From contig NZ_RBRE01000060.1 in the NCBI RefSeq assembly GCF_003700275.1, positions 48,395 to 112,394 on the forward strand: DNA of 64,000 bases, in the 5' to 3' direction. A program made the translations under genes and the position numbers. Origin of the DNA: Pseudomonas cichorii. Lineage in GTDB: Bacteria > Pseudomonadota > Gammaproteobacteria > Pseudomonadales > Pseudomonadaceae. The notes beneath the pieces were generated by a model that was not told where the DNA came from, made no database searches, and was given only the letters and a program-made list of their open reading frames with translations. This document shows, piece after piece, positions 9,143 through 17,627 of the stretch; position 1 is the first letter of the stretch; every line of letters begins with the position of its first letter.

Positions 9143-10417
9143 ATGCCGTCCGCCCTTTCCGGAACTCTGTCCACGCGCGCCGAGCGGCTGCATCCGGGTT
9201 TTGTCATAGCCTGGCTGTTCTGCGTTCTGTTTTACTTCATCCAGTACTCATTACGCTCGGCGCCCGGCGTGATGATGCCGGAGCTGACCCAGGCATTCGG
9301 CAAGGATGTCGTGGCGATCGGCGCCCTGATCGGGCTCTATTACTACACCTACTCCATCTTTTCGATTGTCGCGGGCGCGGCACTGGATCGGCTGGGTGCC
9401 AAGTATGTGATTCCGCTCGGCATCCTGATGGTCGCAATGGGTGCGGCCTTGTTCGGCCTGGGTGAGTTGCAGGCAGCTCAACTCGGGCGCTTGCTGCAAG
9501 GGGCCGGTTCGGCGTGTTCCTTTACCGGCGCGGTATACCTGGCCACCCATGGGTTTCCATCGCGCTATCTGGCAACCGCAGTCGGTTTCACCCAGTGCTT
9601 CGGCATGCTGGGCGGCTTTGCCGGGCAGTTCGGCGTCGGGCCACTGATCCATGGCACGATTCTCTGGGAACAGTTCTGGTTTATGGCCGCCGCCTGCCTG
9701 TTCGTCGTCGCGATTCTGGTACTGATCGCCACCCCGAAAGGCCATGATCCTCTGCCAGTTGGCAGCAGCAACTCGGTGGGTTCGATATTCGCCCCGTACA
9801 AACAGGTGCTGAGCAACCCGCAGTCCTACATCTGTGGCTTCAGCGCAGGCCTGCTGTTTCTGCCCACCACCATCGGCGACATGATCTGGGGCGTTCCTTT
9901 CCTGCGCGAAGGTTTGTCTATCGACTATGCCGAAGCGGTGAATCGCAGCAGCATGGTGCCGTTGGGCTGGGTCATCGGCTGTCCGCTGCTGGGCTACATT
10001 TCCGACCGGATCGGACGCCGCAAGCCGGTGCTGATTGGCGGCGCCTTGCTGATCCTGGTGTCCTGCGCGGCGATTCTCTACCTGCCGGCCGGTATCGCCC
10101 CGCCTTACCTGTTCGGCCTGTTAATGGGCATTGGTTCGGGCGCCGCCATGATCCCCTACTCCATCATCAAAGAGGTCAATCCGGACAACGTGAAGGGCAG
10201 CGCCACAGGCGCCATCAACTTTCTGGTCTTTACCTTCAGCGCCTTGCTGACTCCGGTATTCGGCCATTTGCTGACCCGGATCGCCGCAGATGGCAACCTC
10301 AACCTGTCGGTATTCCAGCAGGCCGGAGATTACCTGCTGGCGGGAATCGTGGTCGCTATCGTCCTGGCGGTTTTCTTGCGCGAAACCGGCCCGCGCGCCA
10401 AAGGCAACTCGATTTAA
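9143..10417 (+). CDS. Major facilitator superfamily transporter
   Basis: 424-residue inner-membrane carrier with about 12 hydrophobic helices. The MFS loop 2-3 signature appears as GAALDRLGAKYV and the corresponding loop of the second half as GYISDRIGRRKPV. An N-terminal YSLRSAPGVMMPELTQAFG segment marks a subfamily of organic-anion or amino-acid-like permeases, but the substrate cannot be named. It is divergent from the LysR gene with about 208 bases between starts, so control by that regulator is likely. It is convergent with the PBP2 gene (9 bases between stops). Confidence 0.88.
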   Translation: MPSALSGTLSTRAERLHPGFVIAWLFCVLFYFIQYSLRSAPGVMMPELTQAFGKDVVAIGALIGLYYYTYSIFSIVAGAALDRLGAKYVIPLGILMVAMGAALFGLGELQAAQLGRLLQGAGSACSFTGAVYLATHGFPSRYLATAVGFTQCFGMLGGFAGQFGVGPLIHGTILWEQFWFMAAACLFVVAILVLIATPKGHDPLPVGSSNSVGSIFAPYKQVLSNPQSYICGFSAGLLFLPTTIGDMIWGVPFLREGLSIDYAEAVNRSSMVPLGWVIGCPLLGYISDRIGRRKPVLIGGALLILVSCAAILYLPAGIAPPYLFGLLMGIGSGAAMIPYSIIKEVNPDNVKGSATGAINFLVFTFSALLTPVFGHLLTRIAADGNLNLSVFQQAGDYLLAGIVVAIVLAVFLRETGPRAKGNSI

Positions 10418-10426
10418 TAAACGCCA

Positions 10427-12316
10427 TCACGCATGCGGAGCGCCATCCGCCTTGGCCGGCGCTGCGTATTGCGGCTTGAGTTTGCCCTCGCTATCGAGCA
10501 ACCAGGCATCGAGGACTTCCCTGACCACCGGCCCGGCAACCCGACCGCCCGCCTCGCCGTTTTCAATCATCACCGAAACGACGATTTTCGGATGCTCGGC
10601 CGGTGCAAAACCGACGAACAAGGCGTTATCGCGGTTGCGCTCCTGGGTCTTGAGCCGGTCGTAACGTTCGCCCTGCTTGATCGCGACCACTTGCGCGGTG
10701 CCGCTCTTGCCAGCGATGTGATACTGCACGCCCTTGGCCGAGTCCCGGGCGATCCCGCGCGGGTCGTGCATGACCATCTGCATGCCCTGGTTGACCTGAT
10801 TCCACTCATTCGGGTCGCGTAGCACAATGTTGGGCATCGGATGCTCATCCACCGGCGCCACATTACCCACCTCAACCGCCAGATGCGGACGATGCCAGAC
10901 ACCCTTGCTGGCAATCAGCGAGGTCGCCTGGGCCAATTGCAACGGCGTGACCTGCATGTAGCCCTGACCGATACCCAGAATCACCGTTTCGCCGGGGAAC
11001 CAGGCCTGACGCCGGGTCGCTCGCTTCCACTCGCGGGACGGCATCAAGCCAGCCGACTCCTCGAACATGTCCAGCGAGACTTTCTGGCCCAGGCCGAACA
11101 TGGCCATGTAGTCATGCAGGCGGTCGATCCCCAGCTTGTGGGCCAGGGTGTAGAAATAGGTGTCGTTGGACCGCATGATCGCGGTGTCCATGTCCACCCA
11201 GCCATCGCCGTTGTGGTTCCAGTTGCGGTACTTGTGGTCAAAGTCTGGCAACTGGAAATAACCGGGGTCGAACACCCGCGTCGAGGCATTGACCACGCCG
11301 CTGTCGAGCCCGGCAATAGCGACCTCCGGCTTGACCGTCGAGCCCGGTGCGTACAAGCCGCGCAGCACCCGGTTGAACAGTGGCCGGTCGATGGAGTCGC
11401 GTAACGCTGCGTACTGCTTGAAGCTGATGCCGGTCACGAACAGATTGGGATCAAAGCTCGGTTTGCTGACCATCGCCAGCACTTCGCCTGTGGCCGGGTC
11501 CAGGGCCACCACCGAACCGCGCCGGTCACCCAGGGCGTTCTCGGCCGCTTCCTGCAAGTGCACATCCAGGCTCAGGGTGATGTTCTTGCCGGGCGTCGGA
11601 TCGGTATGTTTCAACACCCGCAACACGCGGCCCTGAGCATTGGTTTCAACTTCTTCATAGCCCACATGGCCATGTAGCTCGGACTCGTAGAAACGCTCGA
11701 TGCCGGTCTTGCCTATCGACTGGGTGCCACGGTAATCGGTGTCCAGTTGCCTGGACTCCTTTTCGTTGATCCGCCCGACATAGCCGATGGAATGGGCAAA
11801 GTGTGCGCCCAGTGGATAGTGGCGAATGAACTGTGGAGCGACATCCACGCCCGGCAAGCGATACTGATTGACCGCCAGCAAGGCGATCTGCTCTTCGGTC
11901 AGTTCGTAGAGCAAGGTCGCGGGTTCAAACGGATGGCGTACCTGCTTGAGCTCCTTCTCGAACAGGATGCGGTCCTCATCGGGCAACGACAGGATGCTCA
12001 TCAACTCGTCGATCACCCTGTGCCAGTCATTGGCGCGCTCACGGGTCAGCGTCAGGTTGAAACTGGGGCGGTTATCGGCCAGTACCACGCCATTGCGGTC
12101 GTAGATCAAACCGCGCTCGGGCGGGATCGGCAGTACATGCACACGATTGTTTTCGGAAATGGTCGAGTGGTAGTCGAACTCGATGACTTGCAGGAAATAC
12201 ATGCGGGCGATCAGGCAACCGCTCAGTAACGTGACCAGCAGAGCACAGGCAAGCACACGCAGATTGACCAGCCGGCTCTCTTTTTCATGGTCCTTCAGAG
12301 GAATGGGATTGGGCAT
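10427..12316 (-). CDS. mrdA: Penicillin-binding protein 2 (transpeptidase), probable second copy
   Basis: Elongasome transpeptidase that cross-links peptidoglycan during lateral growth; 629 residues from the ATG at 12316. The N-terminus is a cytosolic tail and one membrane anchor (about 18-42), then the dimerisation region, then the transpeptidase domain. The active-site serine is S326 (SxxK as STVK), the second motif is S383-N-D (SxD type, as in PBP2) and the third is K537-SGT. All catalytic residues are intact. There is no rodA, rlpA or mltB beside it, unlike the standard pbpA-rodA locus, so this is likely a paralogue. It is flanked by unrelated genes. Confidence 0.88.
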   Translation of the reverse strand: MPNPIPLKDHEKESRLVNLRVLACALLVTLLSGCLIARMYFLQVIEFDYHSTISENNRVHVLPIPPERGLIYDRNGVVLADNRPSFNLTLTRERANDWHRVIDELMSILSLPDEDRILFEKELKQVRHPFEPATLLYELTEEQIALLAVNQYRLPGVDVAPQFIRHYPLGAHFAHSIGYVGRINEKESRQLDTDYRGTQSIGKTGIERFYESELHGHVGYEEVETNAQGRVLRVLKHTDPTPGKNITLSLDVHLQEAAENALGDRRGSVVALDPATGEVLAMVSKPSFDPNLFVTGISFKQYAALRDSIDRPLFNRVLRGLYAPGSTVKPEVAIAGLDSGVVNASTRVFDPGYFQLPDFDHKYRNWNHNGDGWVDMDTAIMRSNDTYFYTLAHKLGIDRLHDYMAMFGLGQKVSLDMFEESAGLMPSREWKRATRRQAWFPGETVILGIGQGYMQVTPLQLAQATSLIASKGVWHRPHLAVEVGNVAPVDEHPMPNIVLRDPNEWNQVNQGMQMVMHDPRGIARDSAKGVQYHIAGKSGTAQVVAIKQGERYDRLKTQERNRDNALFVGFAPAEHPKIVVSVMIENGEAGGRVAGPVVREVLDAWLLDSEGKLKPQYAAPAKADGAPHA

Positions 12317-12451
12317 TTCTACAGCTTCTCGGTAATGACAAACGACGCGGACGATATATGTAAGTAAATATTTCGGCGCGCACGATACCAAGAAGTGAGG
12401 GTTTGCAGGGGATTGTCTGCCGGGAGGACGCCTGACAATCCGTGCAGAAAG

Positions 12452-12868
12452 CTATTCCAGCAGCGGTTCTGCCAGCGTTTCACGGGCGTGCATGATGCGT
12501 GGCATGTTCATTTCTATCCAGCGCGCCAGCGCCTCGACCTGATGGGCGACTTCTTCACCCATGGGCGTAAGGCGATATTCGACATGCGGCGGGACCACCG
12601 GCAGCGACTTGCGATCCACGAAACCATCGTGTTCCAGATTCTGCAGAGTCTGGGCCAGCATCTTTTCACTCACCCCGCCGATCTTGCGGCGAATCTCACT
12701 GAAACGATGGGTGCCATCACGCAGCACCACCAGCACCAGGACGCCCCAGCGACTGCAGATATGGCTGAGCACACTGCGCGAAGGGCATTCGGCGGCCATC
12801 AATTCCCCCTGGCGACCGCCAGAGGGCTGCGAAGGTGATGCGGGGCTGGACAAAAGATGGCTCATCAT
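12452..12868 (-). CDS. qorR: HxlR-family regulator (QorR/YtfH-like)
   Basis: 138-residue winged-helix repressor. The HxlR core runs from about 28 to 115 (CPSRSVLSHICSRWGVLVLVVL, GGVSEKMLAQTLQNLEHDGFV, HVEYRLTPMGEEV). C28 and C38 lie where redox-sensing HxlR proteins carry thiols. It is divergent from a QorB-like quinone reductase gene with 87 bases between them, the same pairing as ytfH/ytfG in enterobacteria. It probably represses the reductase and itself, and is released by quinones or thiol oxidation. Two ATGs in tandem (12868, 12865) are both usable. Confidence 0.87.
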   Translation of the reverse strand: MMSHLLSSPASPSQPSGGRQGELMAAECPSRSVLSHICSRWGVLVLVVLRDGTHRFSEIRRKIGGVSEKMLAQTLQNLEHDGFVDRKSLPVVPPHVEYRLTPMGEEVAHQVEALARWIEMNMPRIMHARETLAEPLLE

Positions 12869-12872
12869 ACTT

Positions 12873-12899
12873 ACCTTTTAGTTAGTACTTACGAAAGGT
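12873..12899. promoter_or_regulatory. Candidate operator between qorR and qorB
   Basis: ACCTTT (12873-12878) and AAAGGT (12894-12899) are inverted about a centre containing AGTACT, with imperfect GTTA/TTAC arms between. It lies immediately upstream of the HxlR start and in the shared divergent promoter. HxlR repressors bind such dyads; the assignment is by position and symmetry only. Confidence 0.5.
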
Positions 12900-12955
12900 T
12901 AGCCATGTCTTTATGCTGGCCTTTCACTTCAATTCAATGAACCCAAGGAACACTC

Positions 12956-13813
12956 ATGATCGTCGTCACAGGTGCTACCGGCCAGCTTGGCCGCCTCGTC
13001 ATTGAACAACTGCTCAAGCGTATCCCGTCTTCACAGATCATTGCAGCCGTGCGCAGCCCGGAAAAAGCGGCCGACCTCGCTGCCCTGGGCGTTGAAGTCC
13101 GACATGCAGACTATTCGCAACCCGCCACACTCGACAGCGCCCTGGCCGGTGCGCAAAAAGTGCTGCTGATTTCTTCCAGCGAACTGGGTCAGCGTCTGTC
13201 ACAGCACAAGGCGGTGATCGATGCCGCCAAACGCGCTGGTATCAAACTGCTAGCCTACACCAGCGTTCTGCACGCTGATACCTCAGTATTGGGTCTGGCT
13301 CGCGAACACGTCGAAACCGAAGCGGCGCTACGTGAAAGCGGTGTGCCAGCGGTCATTCTGCGCAATGGCTGGTATCACGAAAACTACACCGCAGGCATTC
13401 CGGCCGCCTTGAGCCTTGGCTCGGTCTATGGTTGCGCGGGCGAGGGTCGTATCAGTTCGGCAACCCGCAACGACTATGCCGAAGCTGCCGCCGTGGTGCT
13501 GGCCTCGGACGAGCAGCAGGCAGGCCGCGTCTATGAACTGGCCGGGGACGAGTCCTACACTCTTACCGACTTCGTCGCACACCTGTCTCAACACAGTGCC
13601 AAGACCATTCCTTACGTCAATCTGCCACAAGCCGACTATCAAGGCGCGCTGGAGCAGGCTGGCTTGCCACAGCCCATTGCGGCGCTGCTGGCAGACTCCG
13701 ATACGGGCGCATCGAAAGGCGCACTTTTCGATGACAGCCACCAGTTGAGCGCACTCATCGGTCGCGCCACGACTCCGGTGTCGGTGAGCATTGCGACGGC
13801 TGTAGCGGGATAA
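12956..13813 (+). CDS. qorB: NAD(P)H:quinone oxidoreductase of the QorB/YtfG type (NmrA-like SDR)
   Basis: 285-residue atypical short-chain dehydrogenase. The dinucleotide-binding loop GATGQLG is at residues 6-12, and the NmrA-like fold follows (AAVRSPEKAADL, LLISSSELGQR, LLAYTSVLHAD, VILRNGWYHENY). It closely resembles E. coli QorB (YtfG), which reduces quinones with NADPH. Length and motifs are complete. It is divergent from the HxlR gene, the expected regulator. It is cytosolic and probably acts in quinone detoxification. Confidence 0.87.
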   Translation: MIVVTGATGQLGRLVIEQLLKRIPSSQIIAAVRSPEKAADLAALGVEVRHADYSQPATLDSALAGAQKVLLISSSELGQRLSQHKAVIDAAKRAGIKLLAYTSVLHADTSVLGLAREHVETEAALRESGVPAVILRNGWYHENYTAGIPAALSLGSVYGCAGEGRISSATRNDYAEAAAVVLASDEQQAGRVYELAGDESYTLTDFVAHLSQHSAKTIPYVNLPQADYQGALEQAGLPQPIAALLADSDTGASKGALFDDSHQLSALIGRATTPVSVSIATAVAG

Positions 13814-13912
13814 TTGCAGGCACCGTATTCGATCGAATGATTTACAACTGACAAGGTCCCAGTCTAGGTAATCGGCATAAAGCCACTGCTCTACAGACTG
13901 GGAGTCCTTGAA

Positions 13913-14215
13913 ATGAACAGTAAATCGTTGATCGCCTGCATGGCCCTGCTGGGCTGTTTCTCTGTCACCAGCCTGCCTGTTCAGGCGCAGACAGAACCGA
14001 AGATCGAAGAGTCCGCAGACAATATGCACGATCTGGAACTCGGCTCACGGGTTCCGCAGCAATTTCAGCGTACCGAAGCCGCCATCACCGACTGGAAAAG
14101 CAAAGGCCTCGCCGAACCGGCCAAAGAGAGCCAATGGGTGCGGATCAGTGACAAGTACGTCCGCGTGCAAATTACCAATGGCAAAATCGTCGATATCGTT
14201 CCGGTGACAAAATAA
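13913..14215 (+). CDS. RcnB-like periplasmic protein, copy 1
   Basis: 100 residues with a signal peptide (MNSKSLIACMALLGCFSVTSLPVQAQ, cut near residue 25). The mature part has the RcnB-family outline: VPQQFQRTEAAITDWKSKGLAEPAKESQWVRISDKYVRVQI. E. coli RcnB is a periplasmic factor in Ni/Co homeostasis, but most Pseudomonas relatives are uncharacterised. No metal-binding His or Cys cluster is visible here. A second copy lies 71 bases downstream. AAATGA and a GGGAG site precede the ATG. Confidence 0.75.
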   Translation: MNSKSLIACMALLGCFSVTSLPVQAQTEPKIEESADNMHDLELGSRVPQQFQRTEAAITDWKSKGLAEPAKESQWVRISDKYVRVQITNGKIVDIVPVTK

Positions 14216-14286
14216 GCCATCGAATGATTTGCAATGCTCAGGCTCCCGGTGCATAAAACCACCATTCAATGCATCGGGAAGCTGAC

Positions 14287-14589
14287 ATGAACAACAAATC
14301 CTTGATTGCCGGCCTGGCCCTGCTGGGCTGTGTCTCTGCAACCACCCTGCCCGCTCAGGCCGCACAGACCGTCCAGGGACCGGGCAATATCACTCCCCTT
14401 CAGGAGCTGGAAGTCGGCTCGCAGGTGCCGCAGAGGTTCCAGAGTGCCAAGGCCGCCATGAGCGACTGGAAAAACAAAGGGCTCGCGACACCGGGCACCA
14501 ACAGCCAGTGGGTACGCATCCAGGATAAATATGCCCGGGTACAGATCAGCACCGGCAAGGTCGTGGAGATCGTTGACGCGCCGAAATGA
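14287..14589 (+). CDS. RcnB-like periplasmic protein, copy 2
   Basis: 100 residues from the ATG at 14287 (MNNKSLIAGLALLGCVSATTLPAQA signal peptide). The mature domain parallels the upstream gene almost position for position (VPQRFQSAKAAMSDWKNKGLATPGTNSQWVRIQDKYARVQI). The upstream noncoding sequences are also alike (CCATCGAATGATTTGCAATGC versus a similar block before copy 1), which supports a recent tandem duplication including the promoter. The function is unknown. An in-frame ATG six codons upstream is less likely because the signal peptide begins at this Met. Confidence 0.75.
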   Translation: MNNKSLIAGLALLGCVSATTLPAQAAQTVQGPGNITPLQELEVGSQVPQRFQSAKAAMSDWKNKGLATPGTNSQWVRIQDKYARVQISTGKVVEIVDAPK

Positions 14590-14606
14590 ACCCGTGAGGC
14601 ATGCCC

Positions 14607-15098
14607 TCAGGCATAAGTGCCTTTGACCGGAAAGGATACGAAAGGCTTGATTTCCTTGAGCACGAACATGCTCTGCATTTCCTTGATGCCGGGCAGGCGG
14701 CGAATGGTGGTCATGGCAAAGTCGGCAAACGAATCCAGATCACGGGCCACCACCTGCAACAGAAAGTCCGCATCACCGCCAATGCTGTAGCACGCCACCA
14801 CATCCTCCAGTTGCATGACTTCCTGCTCGAACTTCTTCGCTTGCGCCTCGCTGTGGCTGTCGATGCTGATCCGTATGAACACCATCACGCCCAGGCCGAT
14901 CTTGCGTCGGTCCAGCACTGCCCGGTAACTCAGGACATAGCGGTGCTCCTCCAGTTGCCTTACCCGGCGCCAGCAGGGAGAGGCAGACATGCCGATATGG
15001 TCGGCCAGAGTCTGATTGGTGATCCTGCCATCCTGCTGCAAGGCCGCAAGAATTTTGACATCCGTCAAAGACAGCGCCTGATCGGTCATAAATTCCAC
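14607..15098 (-). CDS. Lrp/AsnC-family transcriptional regulator
   Basis: Feast/famine regulator, about 160 residues; the start is either 15098 or the ATG at 15089 (MTDQALSLTDVKIL). N-terminal helix-turn-helix (GRITNQTLADHIGMSASPCWRRVRQLEE), then the RAM/ActD effector domain (VACYSIGGDADFLLQVVARD). Typical size and order. It is divergent from a LysE-family exporter with 118 bases between, so it likely controls amino-acid export in response to an amino acid. Confidence 0.9.
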   Translation of the reverse strand: MEFMTDQALSLTDVKILAALQQDGRITNQTLADHIGMSASPCWRRVRQLEEHRYVLSYRAVLDRRKIGLGVMVFIRISIDSHSEAQAKKFEQEVMQLEDVVACYSIGGDADFLLQVVARDLDSFADFAMTTIRRLPGIKEMQSMFVLKEIKPFVSFPVKGTYA

Positions 15099-15216
15099 CC
15101 AATAATATCAAGCGGGTAGTTTTTACCCTTTCAGGCTGTATTGGCAACCAAAACAGACCGACTTTACCTGACTGAACGGCGTAGCATTTTTCCGCCAATC
15201 ACTTCAGGAGAGCGAC

Positions 15217-15837
15217 ATGCTGGATATGACACAAGTACTGACCTATTCGGCGGCTCTGGGCATTGCCGCCGCCATACCCGGCCCCGGAATGGCGGCACTG
15301 GTCGCGCGCAGCGTCAGTGGCGGTACGCTTTCGGGCTTTTGCGTACTGTCGGGATTGATCCTCGGCGATTTGACCTACCTGTCCTTTGCAGTCTTTGGCC
15401 TGGCACTCATCGCCGAGTACTTCAACGCGCTGTTTCAGGTAGTACGCTGGGGCGCAGCACTGTACCTCTGCTATCTGGCCTGGCAGTTCTGGTTCGCCGA
15501 TCACCAGACTATCGCACCCGGCCAGGCCGCCCAGAGGAAAGAGCTGTTTTCAGCAGCCGTTTCCGGGCTGACCATCACCCTGAGCAACCCCAAGACCATC
15601 GCTTTCTATCTGGCGCTCTTGCCACTGGCAATCAACCTGGAAGCTGTCTCGCTACAGACCTGGGCGCTGGTTCTGGTACCGCTGACCGTTCTGGTGTTGC
15701 TGGCTGTCGGCGCACTGTTCATTGTTGCCGCGGTGCGCATCCGCCACCTGTTGTCGGGCCAGCGCGCTCAACAGCGGCTGTTTCGTGGCGCGGCAGCGAT
15801 CATGGTGATGGCAGCGGCATCGATGCTGGTGCGCTGA
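15217..15837 (+). CDS. LysE/RhtB-family amino-acid exporter
   Basis: 206-residue inner-membrane translocator with about six helices. The family N-terminal signature AAAIPGPGMAALVARSVSGG is at residues 14-33, and the conserved SNPKTIAFYLALLP follows at about 126. It exports amino acids or homoserine lactone-type compounds; the substrate is unknown. It is paired with the divergent Lrp-type gene. Its stop is 6 bases from that of the convergent AraC gene. Confidence 0.88.
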   Translation: MLDMTQVLTYSAALGIAAAIPGPGMAALVARSVSGGTLSGFCVLSGLILGDLTYLSFAVFGLALIAEYFNALFQVVRWGAALYLCYLAWQFWFADHQTIAPGQAAQRKELFSAAVSGLTITLSNPKTIAFYLALLPLAINLEAVSLQTWALVLVPLTVLVLLAVGALFIVAAVRIRHLLSGQRAQQRLFRGAAAIMVMAAASMLVR

Positions 15838-15843
15838 ATACGA

Positions 15844-16716
15844 TCAGCGGCACGCTTCGGCATAGCGCTTGGGTGTCACGCCAAAGTTTCCGCGGAAACG
15901 GTTGGTGAAGTGGCTCTGGTCGAAAAAACCGACGTTGATGGCAGTCTGCGCCGGAGTCACGCCTTGCGCGAGAAGGTCCTTTGCTGCCCGCAGGCGGGTC
16001 TGAGTGATGTAGGCATGTACGGTCATCCCGGTCTTTTTCCGGAAGGAGCGCATGAAGTGGTATTCACTCAGGCCGACAGCCTCCGCAACCTGGGAAATGG
16101 TCAGCCGCTCGCCAAAGCAGGACTGGATCAAGTCCTGCGCACGACGCACATCGGCGGGTGGCTGTTCGCGCAACACCGTACCGTTTATCGACTGGCCATA
16201 GCGCTTTATCAGCAGTGCCAGCATGTCGATGAATGCGGCCTGACGCTCCAGCGGATCGGGCGATGTTTCGATGATGCTGTGCGCCCGGGTCAACTGTCGC
16301 GCCAGAGTGAGGTTTTCCCGGAGCGCCTCGCGCCCGAAGTCGAGTTCGCTGACCGGCGCGCCAAAAACATCTTCGGCAACCTGGCCCATGATCTGCGCAC
16401 TGGGATAGAACGCCCGGTAGGCCCACAACCCGGCTTCTTCTGCCGCTTCTCCGGTATGAACTTCACCGGGATGGATGATCATGACCGTTCCAGGCACCGC
16501 GACACCGTTGTGCCGCGCAATGCAGTGACGCTGTGCGCCTCGCTCGAAAGCCGCAATCACGAACTCGTCGTGGGAGTGCGCCGAATAGCGGTGTGAACAG
16601 CAGACTGCGCGAAGCATTTCCATGCCATCACCCAGGTCGCTGTCGCGCCACAGCAGGATCTCTTCCGAGACCGGCTTGGCATGATCATGCGATGACGGAT
16701 TCATTGATGTGCACAT
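15844..16716 (-). CDS. AraC-family transcriptional regulator
   Basis: 290 residues (ATG 16716, or ATG 16704 four codons later). N-terminal cupin ligand domain (HSHDEFVIAAFERG, MIIHPGEVHTGE) and C-terminal double helix-turn-helix (about 195-290: LTISQVAEAVGLSEYHFMRSFRKKTGMTVHAYITQTRL, then DQSHFTNRFRGNFGVTPKRY). It is divergent from the serine acetyltransferase-like gene with 79 bases between starts. It is therefore the obvious local activator for the amino-acid cluster at 16796-21459. This subfamily often sits beside AzlC/AzlD or LysE exporters. Confidence 0.88.
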   Translation of the reverse strand: MCTSMNPSSHDHAKPVSEEILLWRDSDLGDGMEMLRAVCCSHRYSAHSHDEFVIAAFERGAQRHCIARHNGVAVPGTVMIIHPGEVHTGEAAEEAGLWAYRAFYPSAQIMGQVAEDVFGAPVSELDFGREALRENLTLARQLTRAHSIIETSPDPLERQAAFIDMLALLIKRYGQSINGTVLREQPPADVRRAQDLIQSCFGERLTISQVAEAVGLSEYHFMRSFRKKTGMTVHAYITQTRLRAAKDLLAQGVTPAQTAINVGFFDQSHFTNRFRGNFGVTPKRYAEACR

Positions 16717-16795
16717 GCGCAGGATTATCCAATACGAGAGTTGTCGGCCTGCGTAGCTTACCTAAAACTCATCGGGTAAGCGGAGGACAAGGCGC

Positions 16796-17524
16796 TTGAA
16801 TATCATGGAACCAGATAAACGCCTTACATTATTCCATCAGGAAGATTCCGGCTACAGGGCACAACTTCTCAAGCTTGCGTCGATTGCCGTGCAATTGTGC
16901 GAACTTGAACTTTCCGATACGGAGCGAGAGGCGCTTGCGGCATCCATCATTGAACAGGCCAACGAAGACCTGATCGCACAATGCACACGTGATCCGGCCT
17001 CACGTTTCAAACCGCTGGAGTGCCATCTGTCCATGCACTCGGCCTTTTTTGCAGTGCTCTGTTATCGCGTCGCCCACTCGCTCATTGCTGCCGGAAATGC
17101 ACCGATGGCCCAGGTGATTGCCGCCATGAAACTCAGCTTTGTGGCACGCAGCATGACCGGTATCGATATTCATCCCGAAGCGCGGCTGGGCGAGCGCTTT
17201 GTGATCGACCATGGCTACGGCACCGTGATCGGCCAGACCGTAGAGATCGGCGACGATGCCTATCTGCTCAACGGCATCATCCTTGGTGGCCGCAGCATAG
17301 GTGACGCTCCGGACGGCAAGCGCCATCCGACCATCGGCCACCGGGTACAGATCGCTGCCAACGCCAAGATCCTTGGACCGGTCCATATTGGTGACGATGT
17401 GATCATTGGCTCGGACGTGACAATCACCGAAGACATAGCAGCCCAGCGGCACGTTTATCTGCGGCGTGAGCGCCCGAATATAAAGAGTCGTGCCGAAACG
17501 TTGCTGGGGGTCGGCAGAGCGTGA
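16796..17524 (+). CDS. Serine O-acetyltransferase-like enzyme (hexapeptide-repeat)
   Basis: 242 residues. N-terminal helical CysE domain (about 66-110, LSMHSAFFAVLCYRVAHSL), then a left-handed beta-helix with hexapeptide repeats. Catalytic histidines of serine acetyltransferases are present as H139 (VIDHGYGTVIG) and H177 (GKRHPTIG). The C-terminus ends GVGRA and lacks the terminal Ile that lets CysE bind CysK, so it probably does not form the cysteine synthase complex. The TTG at 16796 is chosen because GGAGG lies 9 bases upstream; the ATG at 16805 would be 18 bases away. It heads the plus-strand cluster leading to the PLP enzyme and would supply O-acetylserine or a related ester. Confidence 0.82.
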   Translation: MNIMEPDKRLTLFHQEDSGYRAQLLKLASIAVQLCELELSDTEREALAASIIEQANEDLIAQCTRDPASRFKPLECHLSMHSAFFAVLCYRVAHSLIAAGNAPMAQVIAAMKLSFVARSMTGIDIHPEARLGERFVIDHGYGTVIGQTVEIGDDAYLLNGIILGGRSIGDAPDGKRHPTIGHRVQIAANAKILGPVHIGDDVIIGSDVTITEDIAAQRHVYLRRERPNIKSRAETLLGVGRA

Positions 17525-17627
17525 TTCACGCTCGTCTGAAAACCCTGCGGCCAACGCATCCTGTTGCCCGCTCAACAGGCAATGAATGAAGCTTGCCGTA
17601 AAGAAATCCGCACCTCGGGAATACTGA

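Noticed and set aside
16805..17524. ATG start for the serine acetyltransferase-like gene
   Set aside because: The GGAGG site is 18 bases away, too far; the TTG at 16796 has 9-base spacing. The difference is three residues.
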